This document shows positions 28,238 to 40,545 of a DNA stretch of 64,000 bases, in pieces. The stretch spans positions 1 through 64,000 of the forward strand of contig JAOPYI010000255.1 in the NCBI GenBank assembly GCA_025964675.1, read 5' to 3'. A program made the translations under genes and the position numbers. Source of the stretch: Sphaerisporangium sp. (GTDB taxonomy: Bacteria; Actinomycetota; Actinomycetes; Streptosporangiales; Streptosporangiaceae). Numbering within the stretch: the first letter of the stretch is position 1; every line of letters starts with the position of its first letter. The notes under the pieces were generated by a model. It saw only the letters and a list, made by a program, of their open reading frames with translations. It did no database searches and was not told the DNA's origin.

Positions 28238-30351
28238 GAGAAGGCGGTGGCCGTCCTCCGAGGCCCGGCCGCAACGGGCCCGGCAGTGGATCCGGGGGCG
28301 GGCGGGGCGGCCCCGGCGGGCCCCGGCGCACCTCCGGATCCGGAGGACGCCCAGGACGTCCCGAGGGGTCCGGCCGGTCCGGGGCTCCCGAGGGGTCCGG
28401 ACGATCTCCCCGCCCCCCTGAGACGCCTCCCGGGTCTGGACGCCCTCCCCGCCCGCCTGAGACGCCTCCCGGGTCCGGGCGACCGGAACGGACCGGACGC
28501 GTCCTCGGAGACGGGCAGGGCACCCGCCGCGTACCGCCCGCCGGCCGCGCCACCGGCATGGACGGGCCTCCCCGGCGGCCGGGGCCTCGCCGCTCGTTCG
28601 CGCCGCGCCCGATGGCCCCGCTGCGCCTCGGCAACCCGTCCCGGCGGATCAACGTCGGCCTGATGGGCATGGCCGTCGTGCTGTCGCTGTTCGCCGGGCG
28701 GCTGGTCCAGCTCCAGGGCCTCGACTCCAAGGTGTTCGAGGCGAAGGCCGCCACGCTCCGCGTGCGCGAGGAGACGCTGCCCGCGCGCCGGGGTTCGGTC
28801 ACCGACGTCAACGGCCACGAGCTCGCCGTCACGGTGGAGGCCCGCGAGATCTCCGCGGACCCCCTGAAGGTGCCGCCCGCCAAGCGTGACCAGGTCGCGA
28901 CGACGCTCGCCGTGGCCCTCCGCGTCTCCAAGGCCGACATCCTGGCCAAGCTCTCGCTGACCAGGACGCACTACGCGCTGCTCGCGCGGGACGTCCCCCT
29001 CGGCACCGCGAAGAGCGTGCTCGACATGAAGATCGACGGTGTCGCGGCCTCGCCGCAGTACCAGCGGCTCTACCCGGGAGGCGACCTCGCGGGCGGGCTC
29101 GTCGGCTTCGTCCAGGACAACGGCGCCGGGGCGACAGGGGTGGAGCAGACGTACGACAAGCTCCTGTCCGGCAAGGACGGCCGTCAGACCATCGAGATCG
29201 GCGGCTCCGGGCAGCGCATCCCCATGACGAGGAGCACCCGGCAGGAGCCGGTCGCCGGCCAGGGGGTCCGGCTGACCATCGACCGTGACATCCAGTGGGC
29301 CGCGCAGGAGGCGATCGCCAAGCAGGTCAAGGCCACGGGTGCCCTCAGCGGCAGCGTGATCGTCATGGACGCGCGCAACGCCGAGGTGCTGGCCATGGCC
29401 AACGCCCCCGAGGTCGACCTGGGCAAGTGGAAGACGGCTCCCCCCGCCGACTGGGGCAACCGCGCGGTGTCGGAGGTGTTCGAGCCCGGCAGCACGAACA
29501 AGGTCATCACGGCCGCCGCCGCCCTGGAGGCCGGGGCGGTCAGGCCGGAGACCGTGTTCGAGGTCAAGGACAAATACCAGTGCGCCGACCGGGTCCTCAG
29601 CGACGCCCACCCGCATCCGCCGGAGCACCTGACCTTCACCGGGATCATCGCAGAGTCCAGCAACGTCGGCACGATCATGGCCGCCGACAAGGTGGGCGAC
29701 CAGTCGCTGTACAACATGCTCAAGGCGTTCGGCTTCGGCGCGAGGACAGGCGGCGGGTTCTACGGGGAGGAGGCCGGGCTGCTGCCGAAGCGGGAGGCCT
29801 GGTCAGGGAGCCAGCGGTGCACGATCGCCTTCGGGCAGGGGGTCTCGGTGACGGCCCTGCAGATGGCGAGCGTCTACCAGACGATCGCCAACGGGGGAAT
29901 CCGCGTCACCCCGCAGATCGTGGCCGGCACGGTAGATCAGCACCACAGGCTGGTCCCGGCGAAGCCCGGCAGGCAGACACGCGTGATCAGCCCGAGTACG
30001 GCCAAGGACATCTCGTCGATGCTGGAGGCCGCCGTGAGCGCCAACGGCAGCACGGGTTCGCTCGCCGCCATCAAGGGATACCGGGTAGCGGGTAAAACCG
30101 GCACCGCAATGCGGTACGACGAGAACTGCCGAGGGTATTGCGGATATACCGCTACGTTTGTGGGGTTCACTCCTGCTGACGCGCCGGGTCTGGTGGTGCT
30201 GGCGGTCATTCAGGCACCCAAGAACGGCCACTTCGGCGGTGAGATCGCCGCGCCTGTGTTCAAGGATGTCATGACGTTCGCGTTGAAGAGCCGCAAGATT
30301 CCGCAGACCGGTACGACCGCTCCATCGGTGCGCATGAGCACCGACGGGTGA
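28234..30351 (+). CDS. ftsI: Septal peptidoglycan transpeptidase (PBP class B)
   Basis: A 705-residue division-specific D,D-transpeptidase. The catalytic motifs are S420 in PGSTNK (SxxK), S475-S476-N477 and K621-T622-G623. A membrane helix (about 138-156) is followed by the pedestal domain with ARRGSVTDVNGHELA. The cytoplasmic N-terminus is unusually long, about 135 residues of Gly, Pro and Arg with two perfect-phase copies of a 13-residue unit ending PRPPETPPGSG. No PASTA domains. GTG 28234 overlaps the ftsL stop; a shorter start inside the low-complexity part cannot be excluded. Confidence 0.94.
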   Translation: MREGGGRPPRPGRNGPGSGSGGGRGGPGGPRRTSGSGGRPGRPEGSGRSGAPEGSGRSPRPPETPPGSGRPPRPPETPPGSGRPERTGRVLGDGQGTRRVPPAGRATGMDGPPRRPGPRRSFAPRPMAPLRLGNPSRRINVGLMGMAVVLSLFAGRLVQLQGLDSKVFEAKAATLRVREETLPARRGSVTDVNGHELAVTVEAREISADPLKVPPAKRDQVATTLAVALRVSKADILAKLSLTRTHYALLARDVPLGTAKSVLDMKIDGVAASPQYQRLYPGGDLAGGLVGFVQDNGAGATGVEQTYDKLLSGKDGRQTIEIGGSGQRIPMTRSTRQEPVAGQGVRLTIDRDIQWAAQEAIAKQVKATGALSGSVIVMDARNAEVLAMANAPEVDLGKWKTAPPADWGNRAVSEVFEPGSTNKVITAAAALEAGAVRPETVFEVKDKYQCADRVLSDAHPHPPEHLTFTGIIAESSNVGTIMAADKVGDQSLYNMLKAFGFGARTGGGFYGEEAGLLPKREAWSGSQRCTIAFGQGVSVTALQMASVYQTIANGGIRVTPQIVAGTVDQHHRLVPAKPGRQTRVISPSTAKDISSMLEAAVSANGSTGSLAAIKGYRVAGKTGTAMRYDENCRGYCGYTATFVGFTPADAPGLVVLAVIQAPKNGHFGGEIAAPVFKDVMTFALKSRKIPQTGTTAPSVRMSTDG
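28402..28479 (+). repeat. 39-base tandem repeat in ftsI
   Basis: Two in-frame 39-base units (28402-28440 and 28441-28479) encode RSPRPPETPPGSG and RPPRPPETPPGSG. They differ at only a few bases and lie in the cytoplasmic tail of FtsI. Unit number could vary between strains by slippage or recombination without breaking the frame. Confidence 0.85.
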
Positions 30352-31910
30352 CGGGGGAAGGTACGCTCTCGCCCGTGCGTCCCCCGTCGTCCATTCGCCC
30401 CGCGGCCTGCCCGGTCCGCCCGCTGTCCGGCCTGGCCGCCCTGCTCGGCGCGCCGTCGGGCGGCCCTCGCGCGCCGCTCGCCGCGGTCACCGGCATCACC
30501 ATCGACTCGCGCCAGGTGCAGCGAGGCGATCTGTACGTCGCCCTGCCGGGCACCACCGCCCACGGCGCGGGATTCTCCGGCGACGCCGTCGCCAGGGGGG
30601 CCGTCGCGATCCTGACGGACCCGGCAGGCCAGGACGCCGCGGTCGCGACCGGCGTGCCCGTCCTCGTGGTGCCCGACCCGCGTTCGGTGCTGGGCCAGGT
30701 CGCCGCCTGGGTGTACGGCCGGCCCGCCGCCGGGATCCTCGTCGTCGGCGTCACGGGCACCAGCGGCAAGTCCACCACCTCGTTCCTTCTGGAGGCCGGC
30801 CTGCGGGCCGCGGGGCACCGCACAGGTCTCATCGGAGGCGTCGAGATCCACGCCGGCGACCGCAGCCTGCCTCCCACGCTGACGACGCCGGAGGCCAGCG
30901 ACCTGCAGGCCCTGTTCGCGCTGATGCGCGAGGAGGGCGTCACCGCCGCCGCCATGGAGGTGTCGAGCCACGCCCTGGCCCTCGGGCGGGTCGACGGCGT
31001 GTTCTACGACGTGGCGCTGTTCACCAACCTCTCTCAGGACCACCTCGACTTCCACAGCGACCTCGACGACTACTTCCTGACCAAGGTGCGGCTCTTCACC
31101 CCCGAGCTGTGCCGGGCCGGCGTCGTCAACATCGACGACGACCACGGCCGCGAGCTGGTGGGCATCGCGAAGGTCCCGATGACGACGTTCTCGGCCTCGG
31201 GGGCCCCGGAGGCCGACTGGCGGGCGCAGGACGTCCGCCTCGGCGCCGACGGCAGCACCTTCCGGGTGATCGGCCCCGGCGGGATCGAGGCCGACGTGTC
31301 GGTGGCCCTGCCGGGCCCGTTCAACGTCGCCAACACCCTCGGCGCGCTGGTGACCCTCGTGGAGGCCGGGGTGCCGCTCCAGGTCGCCGTGCACGGCATG
31401 GGCACGGTCACCGGCGTCCCCGGCCGCATGGAGCGCGTGCCGGGCGCGCGGGGGTTCCAGGCGATCGTCGACTACTCCCACAAGCCGGGCGCCGTCGAGT
31501 CGGTGCTGCGGGCGCTGCGGGAGGTCACCTCGGGCGACCTGATCATCGTCCTCGGGTGCGGTGGCGACCGCGACCGGGGCAAGCGCCCCATGATGGGCGA
31601 GGCGGCGGCTCGCCTCGCCGACGTGGCGATCCTGACCAGCGACAACCCGCGCACGGAGGATCCCCTGCGGATCCTCGGGGCCATGATAGAGGGCGTCCTG
31701 CGCGTCCCCGGGCACGAGCGGGCACATGTGATCATGGAGCCCGACCGGGCGGCGGCGATCGACCTCGCCATCGGCCGCGCCAGGCCCGGCGACGTGGTCA
31801 TCGTCGCGGGCAAGGGCCACGAGCAGGGTCAGTACATCGACGGTGAAGTGCTGCCGTTCGATGACAGGCAGGTCGTCGCCGAGGCGATCAGCAGACGTGA
31901 GCACATGTGA
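30348..31910 (+). CDS. murE: UDP-MurNAc-L-Ala-D-Glu:meso-diaminopimelate ligase
   Basis: The third amino-acid ligase of peptidoglycan precursor synthesis. The 520 residues contain the ATP loop GVTGTSGKSTT, the HxxDLDFH-type motif LSQDHLDFHSDLDDYF, and the DNPR motif at D432-R435 that marks meso-DAP rather than lysine use; the organism should therefore have DAP-type peptidoglycan. GTG 30348 overlaps the ftsI stop; GTG 30375 is a shorter alternative. It is followed by a 108-base gap. Confidence 0.95.
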   Translation: MTGEGTLSPVRPPSSIRPAACPVRPLSGLAALLGAPSGGPRAPLAAVTGITIDSRQVQRGDLYVALPGTTAHGAGFSGDAVARGAVAILTDPAGQDAAVATGVPVLVVPDPRSVLGQVAAWVYGRPAAGILVVGVTGTSGKSTTSFLLEAGLRAAGHRTGLIGGVEIHAGDRSLPPTLTTPEASDLQALFALMREEGVTAAAMEVSSHALALGRVDGVFYDVALFTNLSQDHLDFHSDLDDYFLTKVRLFTPELCRAGVVNIDDDHGRELVGIAKVPMTTFSASGAPEADWRAQDVRLGADGSTFRVIGPGGIEADVSVALPGPFNVANTLGALVTLVEAGVPLQVAVHGMGTVTGVPGRMERVPGARGFQAIVDYSHKPGAVESVLRALREVTSGDLIIVLGCGGDRDRGKRPMMGEAAARLADVAILTSDNPRTEDPLRILGAMIEGVLRVPGHERAHVIMEPDRAAAIDLAIGRARPGDVVIVAGKGHEQGQYIDGEVLPFDDRQVVAEAISRREHM

Positions 31911-32018
31911 CGAGCGGCGTTGTGCGAGGCTGAGGCGGTAGCCCGGCCGGGCGTCCTGGCGAGGCGCCGGTCTCCCCGCACACGCACGAAGACCTGGTAT
32001 GGAGAGTAGGGAAAACGA

Positions 32019-33392
32019 ATGATCCCGTTGCCGCTGGCGAGGATCGCCGAGATCACCTCGGGTGCCCTCGCGGGCATGGCCGATCCCCGCGCCGTGGTCC
32101 GCGGGCCCGTCCTGATCGACTCGCGCGCCGCCGAGCCCGGATCGCTCTTCGTGGCGATCAGGGGGGAGCGCGCCGACGGGCACGACTTCGCCGCCCAGGC
32201 CTGCCAGGCTGGCGCGGTCGCCGTGCTCGCGAGCAGGCCCGTGGAGGCGCCCTGCCTGATCGTGGGCGACGTCGTGACGGCGCTGGCCGAGCTCGCCTCT
32301 GCCACGGTCGCCGAGCTGCCGCGCACGACCGTCATCGGCGTCACAGGCTCCGCGGGGAAGACCACCACCAAGGACCTGCTCGCCGGGCTCACGGCCCTGG
32401 TGGGCGACACGATCGCCCCCGTCGGGTCCTTCAACAACGAGCTGGGCCACCCCCTGACGGTGCTCAGGGCGGACGAGAAAACCCGGTTCCTGGTGCTGGA
32501 GCTCAGCGCCCGTGAAGAGGGCCACATCGCCTACCTTGCGCGCATCGCCCCGCCCAAGATCGGCGTGGTGCTCAACGTCGGCACCGCCCACCTCGGCGTG
32601 TTCGGCGGGCGCGAGCAGATCGCCAAAGCGAAGGGCGAGTTGGTCGAGGCGCTGCCCGCGGGCGGCGTGGCCGTTCTCAACGCCGACGACCCGTTCGTAC
32701 GGGCCATGGCCGACCGCACCCAGGCCCGCGTGAGCTGGTTCGGCCGCTCCGCCGACGCGGGCGTCCGGGCCGAGGACGAGACCCTGGACGAGCGCGGCAG
32801 GGCGTCGTTCACGCTCAGGACCCCCTCCGGCACCGCTCAGGTGCGGTTGCGCCTGTACGGGGCGCACGCCGTGGAGAACGTCCTCGCCGCCGCGGCCGCG
32901 GCGTACGAGCTGGGCCTCCCGGTGGCGACCATCGCCGAGGAGATGTCGCGGGCCGAGCCGCGCAGCCGCTGGCGCATGGAGGTCACCGACCGCTCCGACG
33001 GCGTGACCGTGATCAACGACGCGTACAACGCCAACCCCGACTCCATGCGGGCGGCGTTCGAGACGCTCGGCGTGCTCGGCAAGGAGCGGCGCAGGTTCGC
33101 CGTGATCGCCTCGCTGCGCGAGCTCGGGGACGAGAGCGACACGTTGAACGAAGGGGTCGGCCGCCTCGCCGCCGAGGCCGGGCTCACCGGCGTGTGGGTG
33201 GTGGGGGAGAACCCCTGGCCGGTCCTCGCGGGCGCCAAGGGAGCGCCCGCGGTCCACGTGCCCGACGCAGCAGCCGCCGCCGCCGAGCTGGCCGCCGAGC
33301 TGCGTCCAGGAGACGTGGTGCTCATCAAGGGCCCGCGCGCCGCCGGTCTGGAAGCCGTCGCTCATGCCCTTCTGGGAGGTGATGCCCGATGA
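32019..33392 (+). CDS. murF: UDP-MurNAc-tripeptide:D-Ala-D-Ala ligase
   Basis: MurF adds D-Ala-D-Ala to make the UDP-MurNAc-pentapeptide. The 457 residues show [25 protein letters not shown], the ATP loop [28 protein letters not shown] and [17 protein letters not shown] 32019 follows GGGAAAACGA after a 108-base gap with no overlap to murE, one of the few breaks in the cluster, so an internal promoter is possible. The stop overlaps the mraY ATG. Confidence 0.95.
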   Translation: MIPLPLARIAEITSGALAGMADPRAVVRGPVLIDSRAAEPGSLFVAIRGERADGHDFAAQACQAGAVAVLASRPVEAPCLIVGDVVTALAELASATVAELPRTTVIGVTGSAGKTTTKDLLAGLTALVGDTIAPVGSFNNELGHPLTVLRADEKTRFLVLELSAREEGHIAYLARIAPPKIGVVLNVGTAHLGVFGGREQIAKAKGELVEALPAGGVAVLNADDPFVRAMADRTQARVSWFGRSADAGVRAEDETLDERGRASFTLRTPSGTAQVRLRLYGAHAVENVLAAAAAAYELGLPVATIAEEMSRAEPRSRWRMEVTDRSDGVTVINDAYNANPDSMRAAFETLGVLGKERRRFAVIASLRELGDESDTLNEGVGRLAAEAGLTGVWVVGENPWPVLAGAKGAPAVHVPDAAAAAAELAAELRPGDVVLIKGPRAAGLEAVAHALLGGDAR

Positions 33393-34447
33393 TGGACGTC
33401 CTCGTCGCCGCGGCGGTGGCGCTGCTGCTGTCGATGCTCGGCACCCCGCTGGCGATCAGGCTCTTCAGCCGCAGGGGCTACGGCCAGAACATCCGCGAGG
33501 AGGGCCCCTCGGGGCACCACGAGAAGCGCGGCACGCCCACCATGGGCGGCACGGTCCTCGTCATCGCCGCGCTCATCGGCTTCGCCTGCTCCCACCTGGC
33601 CACCTGGACGCCGCCCACCGCCTCCGCGGTGCTGGTGCTGTTCCTCATGGCCGGTCTCGGCACGGTGGGCTTCCTCGACGACTTCATCAAGATCTACAAG
33701 CAGCGCAGCCTCGGCCTGCGCAGCGGCGCCAAGGCGCTCGGTCAGCTCATCGTCGGAGCGGTCTTCGCGGTGCTGGTGGTCCGGTTCCCGAACGCCTACT
33801 CCATCACCCCGGCCGAGACGCGTCTTTCGTTCCTGCGGGACTTCGGGCCATCGGTGGGCCTGGTGGTCTTCACGATCTGGGTCCTGATCATGATCGTCGG
33901 CTTCTCCAACGCCGTGAACCTCACCGACGGCCTCGACGGCCTCGCCAGCGGCGCCACCGGGGTGGTCCTGGGCGCCTACGTGCTGATCGGCAACTGGCAG
34001 CTGCGCAACAGCTGCCTGAACCAGCTCGGCCCGAGCTGCTACTGGGTGCGCGACCCGCTCGACCTCGCGGTGGTGGCGGCCGCCGTCCTCGGCGCGCTCG
34101 TCGGCTTCCTGTGGTGGAACGCCCCGCCCGCGAAGATCTTCATGGGCGACACCGGCTCGCTGGCACTCGGCGGCGTGCTCGCGGGGCTGGCGATCACCAC
34201 GCGCACGCAGTTCCTGCTGTTCATCCTGGCGGGCCTGTGCGTCATCATCACCGCCTCGGTGATCATCCAGGTCGGCTTCTTCAAGATGACGGGCAGACGG
34301 GTCTTCCGCATGGCTCCCCTCCAGCACCACTTCGAGCTCGCGGGCTGGGCGGAGACGACGATCGTGGTGCGGTTCTGGCTGATCGCGGGCCTGTGCGCCG
34401 CCGCCGGCCTCGGGCTCTTCTACGTCGAATGGATGCCCAAGCAATGA
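33389..34447 (+). CDS. mraY: Phospho-MurNAc-pentapeptide transferase
   Basis: MraY moves phospho-MurNAc-pentapeptide onto undecaprenyl phosphate, producing lipid I at the membrane. The 352 residues form about ten helices. Active-site features are [13 protein letters not shown], the DDFIK motif ([11 protein letters not shown]), [10 protein letters not shown] and [12 protein letters not shown], with the terminal [15 protein letters not shown]. The ATG has a second ATG three bases downstream; either may be used. Confidence 0.96.
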   Translation: MMDVLVAAAVALLLSMLGTPLAIRLFSRRGYGQNIREEGPSGHHEKRGTPTMGGTVLVIAALIGFACSHLATWTPPTASAVLVLFLMAGLGTVGFLDDFIKIYKQRSLGLRSGAKALGQLIVGAVFAVLVVRFPNAYSITPAETRLSFLRDFGPSVGLVVFTIWVLIMIVGFSNAVNLTDGLDGLASGATGVVLGAYVLIGNWQLRNSCLNQLGPSCYWVRDPLDLAVVAAAVLGALVGFLWWNAPPAKIFMGDTGSLALGGVLAGLAITTRTQFLLFILAGLCVIITASVIIQVGFFKMTGRRVFRMAPLQHHFELAGWAETTIVVRFWLIAGLCAAAGLGLFYVEWMPKQ

Positions 34448-35832
34448 CCGCCGCCACCATCTGCGTGGCGGGGCTCGGGGTTTCCGGCGTGGCGGCCGCG
34501 CGCAGCCTCGCCAGGTCCGGCAGTCACGTCATCGTGGTCGAGACGGGCGACGGCGAGCGGCAGCGGGCCTCGGCGGCCGAGCTCGCCGGCCTCGGGGTGG
34601 AGGTGCGGTTCGGCGGCGGGCTGCCCGCCGAGGCGGCCCTGGTCGTGACCTCGCCGGGCTGGCGGCCCGAACACCCCCTTCTGCTGGAGGCGGCGGCCAA
34701 GGGCGTCGAGGTGATCGGCGAGGTCGAGCTGGCCTGGCGGCGAAGGCCCGCCGGAGCCGCGCCCTGGCTGGCCCTGACCGGCACCAACGGCAAGACCACG
34801 GCGGTGCGCATGCTCACCGCGATGCTGAGGGCCGCGGGACACGACGCGGCGGCCGTGGGCAACGTCGGCATCCCCATCGTGGAGGCCGTCGAGAAACCGT
34901 ACGACGTGCTCGCCGTGGAGCTGTCGAGCTTCCAGCTCCACTGGTCGGCGAGCCTGTCCCCGCGTGCGGCGGCCGTGCTCAACGTGGCCGACGACCACCT
35001 CGACTGGCACGGCTCGATGGAGCAGTACGCCCGGACCAAGGGCCGCGTCTTCGAGCGTGCCGGGGTCGTCGTGTACAACGCCGACGACCCATGGTCTACC
35101 CGCCTCGCCGCGCCGTACGCCGAGGCGGCGGACGGGCCCGCGCGGGTGGCCGGCTTCACGCTCGGCGTGCCCGCGCGCGGCCAGCTCGGCGTCGTGGAGG
35201 ACCTGCTCGTCGACCGTGCCTTCGTCGAGGACCCCGTCGGGGGCGCGGAGGAGCTCGCCACCCTGGCCGACGTCCGCCCGCTCGCGCCGCACAACGTCGC
35301 CAACGCGCTGGCGGCGGCGGCGCTGGCCCGCGCCTACGGCGTCCCGGCCGAGGCCGTACGGCGTGGACTGCTCGGCTACGTGCCCGACCCGCACCGCATC
35401 GCCCACGTCGCGCGGGTCGGCGACGTCGACTACGTGGACGACTCCAAGGCGACCAACCCCCACGCCGCCGCCGCGTCCCTGGCCTCCTACCCCTCGATCG
35501 TCTGGATCGCGGGCGGCCTCCTCAAGGGCGCCGACGTCGGCGATCTCGTACGCGACGCGGCGGGCCGGCTGCGCGGGGCCGTGCTTCTCGGGGCGGACCG
35601 GGCACGAATTCGCCAGGCTCTGTCGCGACACGCGGCGAATGTTCCCGTCGTGGAGGTCGAGGGGCAAGACACTGGGGTCATGGACCGTGTCGTCACCGAA
35701 GCCGCCCGGCTCGCCTCCCCGGGGGACACCGTGCTGCTCGCCCCCGCGGGAGCGTCTCTTGACATGTTCGCCGACTACGGCGCCCGTGGGGAGGCGTTCG
35801 CCCGAGCCGTCCACCGCCTGCCGGTGCGATGA
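34444..35832 (+). CDS. murD: UDP-MurNAc-L-alanine:D-glutamate ligase
   Basis: MurD attaches D-Glu to UDP-MurNAc-L-Ala. The 462 residues start with a Rossmann-like domain [18 protein letters not shown], then the ATP loop [36 protein letters not shown] and the C-terminal [18 protein letters not shown] 34444 overlaps the mraY stop by four bases, and its stop overlaps ftsW. The frame open upstream is a shadow of mraY. Confidence 0.95.
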   Translation: MTAATICVAGLGVSGVAAARSLARSGSHVIVVETGDGERQRASAAELAGLGVEVRFGGGLPAEAALVVTSPGWRPEHPLLLEAAAKGVEVIGEVELAWRRRPAGAAPWLALTGTNGKTTAVRMLTAMLRAAGHDAAAVGNVGIPIVEAVEKPYDVLAVELSSFQLHWSASLSPRAAAVLNVADDHLDWHGSMEQYARTKGRVFERAGVVVYNADDPWSTRLAAPYAEAADGPARVAGFTLGVPARGQLGVVEDLLVDRAFVEDPVGGAEELATLADVRPLAPHNVANALAAAALARAYGVPAEAVRRGLLGYVPDPHRIAHVARVGDVDYVDDSKATNPHAAAASLASYPSIVWIAGGLLKGADVGDLVRDAAGRLRGAVLLGADRARIRQALSRHAANVPVVEVEGQDTGVMDRVVTEAARLASPGDTVLLAPAGASLDMFADYGARGEAFARAVHRLPVR

Positions 35833-37133
35833 GCGACATCCCGATCGCCCCCGCGAGGGCGGAGGCCTCCGGATGGCGTCGCGAGCGGCTCTCCGCGCTC
35901 GGCGAGCTGCTGAACCGCCCGCTCACGTCCTACTACCTGGTGCTCGGCTGCAGCGCGCTTCTGCTCGCGCTCGGGCTGATGATGGTCCTTTCGGCCTCCA
36001 GCATCGAGGCGCTGCAGGTGAAGGGGGACCCGTTCTACTGGTTCCTCAAGCAGTCGCTGTCGGTCGGCATCGGCGTGCCGGTGATGTGGATCTGCTCCCG
36101 GCTGCCGCCGAGGTTCTTCCGCCTCGCCGGCTATCCGCTGATGGCCATCTCGATCATCGGCCTGATCATGGTCATCTTCATCGGCGAGACCGAGCTGGGC
36201 GCGCAGCGGTGGATCTACATCGGCGGGCTCACCATCCAGCCGTCCGAGCCGGCCAAGCTGGGCCTGGTGCTCTGGGGGGCCGACCTCCTGGCGCGCAAGG
36301 CCAAGGGCGGCCTCATCGAGTGGCGGCAGCTCCTGATCCCGCTCATGCCCGGCACGGCGATCCTCGCCGTCATGGTCATGCTCGGGCGCGACCTCGGCAC
36401 CACGCTCGTGCTGATGCTCATCTTCCTGGCGTTGCTGTGGGTCGTCGGCGCGCCGCTGCGGCTGTTCGGCGGCATCCTCGCCGTCGCCACGCTGGCCACC
36501 GTCATCATGATCAGCGTCGAGGGCTACCGCTCGGCCCGCATCGAGGGCTGGCTGGACGTCTGGGGCAACGCCCAGACGTCGGGCTACCAGGCGGCACAGG
36601 GCCAGATCGCGATGGGCTCCGGCGGCTGGTTCGGGCTAGGCCTCGGCAGCAGCCGGCAGAAGTGGAGCTGGGTGCCGCACGCCGAGAGCGACTTCATCTT
36701 CTCGATCATCGGCGAGGAGCTCGGACTGATGGGCACCCTGGTGGTGGTCGCCCTCTTCGGCCTCCTCGGGTACGCCGGGCTGCGCGTGGCCTCCCGGGTG
36801 AAGGATCCGTTCATCCGGCTGACGGCCTCCGCCGCGGTGGCCTGGATCGCAGGTCAGGCGATCGTGAACATCGGCGCGGTGATCGGCGTGCTGCCCATCA
36901 CCGGGATTCCGCTGCCGCTTGTGTCGTACGGTGGTTCGGCGCTGTTGCCCACGCTGGCGGCGCTTGGCATGTTGTTGTCGTTCGCCAAGCGCGAGCCCGG
37001 CGCGGCCGACGCGCTCGCCGCCCGTGGACCCGGGCCCGCGGCGCGGGCTCTAAGCTGGCTTGGCCTGGGTCGCCCGCTGGCGATGATTCGCCGTCCGGGG
37101 CGGCTCCGTCCTACATCGAGGCACGTGGAGTGA
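35829..37133 (+). CDS. ftsW: SEDS peptidoglycan glycosyltransferase FtsW
   Basis: A 434-residue ten-helix SEDS polymerase that works with FtsI at the septum. The catalytic Asp region reads [18 protein letters not shown], and other family signs are [39 protein letters not shown] and [22 protein letters not shown]. Position between murD and murG identifies it as FtsW rather than RodA. A basic cytoplasmic tail of about 45 residues ends the protein. Confidence 0.95.
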   Translation: MSDIPIAPARAEASGWRRERLSALGELLNRPLTSYYLVLGCSALLLALGLMMVLSASSIEALQVKGDPFYWFLKQSLSVGIGVPVMWICSRLPPRFFRLAGYPLMAISIIGLIMVIFIGETELGAQRWIYIGGLTIQPSEPAKLGLVLWGADLLARKAKGGLIEWRQLLIPLMPGTAILAVMVMLGRDLGTTLVLMLIFLALLWVVGAPLRLFGGILAVATLATVIMISVEGYRSARIEGWLDVWGNAQTSGYQAAQGQIAMGSGGWFGLGLGSSRQKWSWVPHAESDFIFSIIGEELGLMGTLVVVALFGLLGYAGLRVASRVKDPFIRLTASAAVAWIAGQAIVNIGAVIGVLPITGIPLPLVSYGGSALLPTLAALGMLLSFAKREPGAADALAARGPGPAARALSWLGLGRPLAMIRRPGRLRPTSRHVE

Positions 37134-37143
37134 AAGGACCGAC

Positions 37144-38231
37144 ATGAGGGTGGTCCTCGCAGGCGGCGGTACGGCCGGCCACATCGAACCCGCCCTGGCG
37201 CTGGCCGACGCGCTGCGCAGGCAGGATCCGAGCATCGGGATCACCTGCCTCGGCACCGAGCGCGGGCTCGAGACCAGGCTGGTGCCCGCCCGAGGGTACG
37301 AGCTGGCGCTGGTGCCCGCGGTCCCGCTGCCGCGGGCCATCACGCCGCAGTTGCTGACGGTCCCCGGCCGCCTGGCCGGGGCGATCAACTCGGCCGCCGG
37401 CATCATGGACCGCGTCCAGGCCGACGTGCTGGTCGGCTTCGGGGGGTATGTCGCCACGCCGGCCTACCTCGCCGCGCGGCGCCGCGGGGTGCCGATCGTG
37501 GTGCACGAGGCCAACCCGCGTCCCGGGCTCGCCAACCGGCTCGGCGCCCGGCTCACCGACCACGTGTTCACCGGCCACCCCGACACCACGCTGCCGCACT
37601 CGGAGTACGTCGGCATCCCGCTGCGCCAGGAGATCGTGGCGCTCGACCGGCTCTCGACGGGCGACAAGGCCAGGTCCTACTTCGGCCTGGAGAACGACCG
37701 GCCGACGCTGCTGATCTTCGGCGGCTCGCAGGGGGCGCGCGCGATCAACGAGGCCGCCCTCGCGTCCGCGCCCGCCCTGCGCCACGCCGGCGTCCAGGTG
37801 CTGCACGTGATCGGCCCGAAGAACACCGTCGTCCAGGAGCCGCCGCCAGGCGATCCGCAGTACGTCGTGCTTCCCTACGTCGACCGCATGGACCTCGCCT
37901 ACGCCGCGGCCGACTTCGTGCTGTGCCGCAGCGGGGCGATGACCTGTGCCGAGCTGACCGCCGTAGGGCTCCCCGCGGCGTACGTCCCGCTGCCGCACGG
38001 CAACGGCGAGCAGAAGCTCAACGCCACGCCCATCGTCCAGGCCGGGGGAGGGATGATGGTCGACAACGCCGACCTGACCGCCGAGTGGATCATCCAGACG
38101 GTGCTTCCCGTCCTGCGCGATCCCGAGCGGGTCGTGGCGATGTCGGACGCCGCCTCGCGGATGGGCCGCAAGGACGCCGACACCGTGCTGGCACGCAAGG
38201 TCATCGACATCGTGAACACCGGAGGCCGCCG

Positions 38232-38235
<4 letters not shown>
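37144..38235 (+). CDS. murG: Lipid II synthase, UDP-GlcNAc transferase
   Basis: MurG adds GlcNAc to lipid I at the inner face of the membrane. The 363 residues show the GT-B signature [72 protein letters not shown] and the UDP-sugar site [21 protein letters not shown] 37144 follows AAAGGACC ten bases after ftsW. Its stop overlaps the murC ATG. Confidence 0.96.
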
Positions 38236-39637
<1,402 letters not shown>

Positions 39638-39641
<4 letters not shown>

Positions 39642-40309
39642 GCCCTTCGGCGTGGCGCACGGCCTTCGCCGTCCTGCTGTCCTGCGGGGTGGTGGGGGCC
39701 GCCGCATGGCTGGTGTTCTTCTCGCCGGTTCTCGGCGTCCGCGATATCGCGATCACCGGGAACGCCGGGCTCCCGGCCGAGCGGGTCCGCGAGGCCGCCG
39801 CCGTGCCCGACCACCAGCCGTTGGCCACCGTCGACCTCGAGCAGGTGCGGCGCAGGATCGCCGCGCTGCGGCAGGTCGGCTCGGTAAGCGTGGAGCGCAG
39901 CTGGCCGAGCACCCTGCGGGTCCGCGTGGTCGAGAGGAGACCGGTGGCCGTGGTCCTCTCCGCCGGCAAGGCGGAGGTGGTCGACCGTCACGGGGTCGTG
40001 ATCGAGGTCAGGGACATCGCCCCGGCGGGCCTTCCGACGCTCCACGTCGACCGCTTCGGCCAGGGCGACCCGGCGACCAGGGCCGCGCTCGCGGTCGCCG
40101 CCGGCCTTCCGGAGATTCTCGCGCGCAGGGTCCAGTTGATGCGCGCGACGACGGCGGAGGACGTCTCCCTGCGCCTGGCCGACGGCCGTACGATCATGTG
40201 GGGCGGGGCCGAGCGCACACGCGACAAGGCGCGCATCGCCCTCACGCTCCTGGAACGCCCGGCCCACAGCTACGACGTCAGCACACCGGATGCCGTGACA
40301 GTCAAGTGA
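39638..40309 (+). CDS. ftsQ: Cell division protein FtsQ/DivIB
   Basis: A bitopic protein of 223 residues that recruits the FtsL/FtsB/FtsW/FtsI complex. Only about eight residues precede the membrane helix AFAVLLSCGVVGAAAWLVFF, a much shorter cytoplasmic tail than in many actinomycetes. The POTRA domain follows with VRDIAITGNAGLPAERV and SVERSWPSTLRVRVVERRP. GTG 39638 overlaps the murC stop as GTGA. The next gene, ftsZ, is 236 bases away and has its own control region. Confidence 0.92.
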
Positions 40310-40360
40310 TATGTCCCACAGCCGTACAGGTTTCCGGCAGGAGCGAATGGGACAGGCCGC

Positions 40361-40477
40361 GACACGCCGGGCGAGCTTGCGGCGCGGTGAGTTGACCCTG
40401 AGGGAGGGGCAACCCTACTGTCCGTATCATTCCTCAGGTTGACATAACTCTAAATCTCAACTTGAGGGTGAGAGTTA
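40361..40477 (+). promoter_or_regulatory. ftsZ control region with nested inverted repeats
   Basis: TTGACA (40439-40444) is a clear -35-like hexamer. Immediately downstream TAACTCT (40445-40451) pairs with AGAGTTA (40471-40477), and inside lies the palindrome CTCAAcTTGAG (40456-40466). GACAC at 40361 matches the core bound by the sporulation regulator WhiA in Streptomyces, which activates ftsZ there; this single pentamer is weak evidence. The repeat could be an operator or an mRNA hairpin. Confidence 0.55.
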
Positions 40478-40545
40478 AACAAGAAGGTCCGGCACCGTTT
40501 CGGGCTTCACGTAATGCAAGTAAACGAGCGGAAAGGCCCCTCGTC

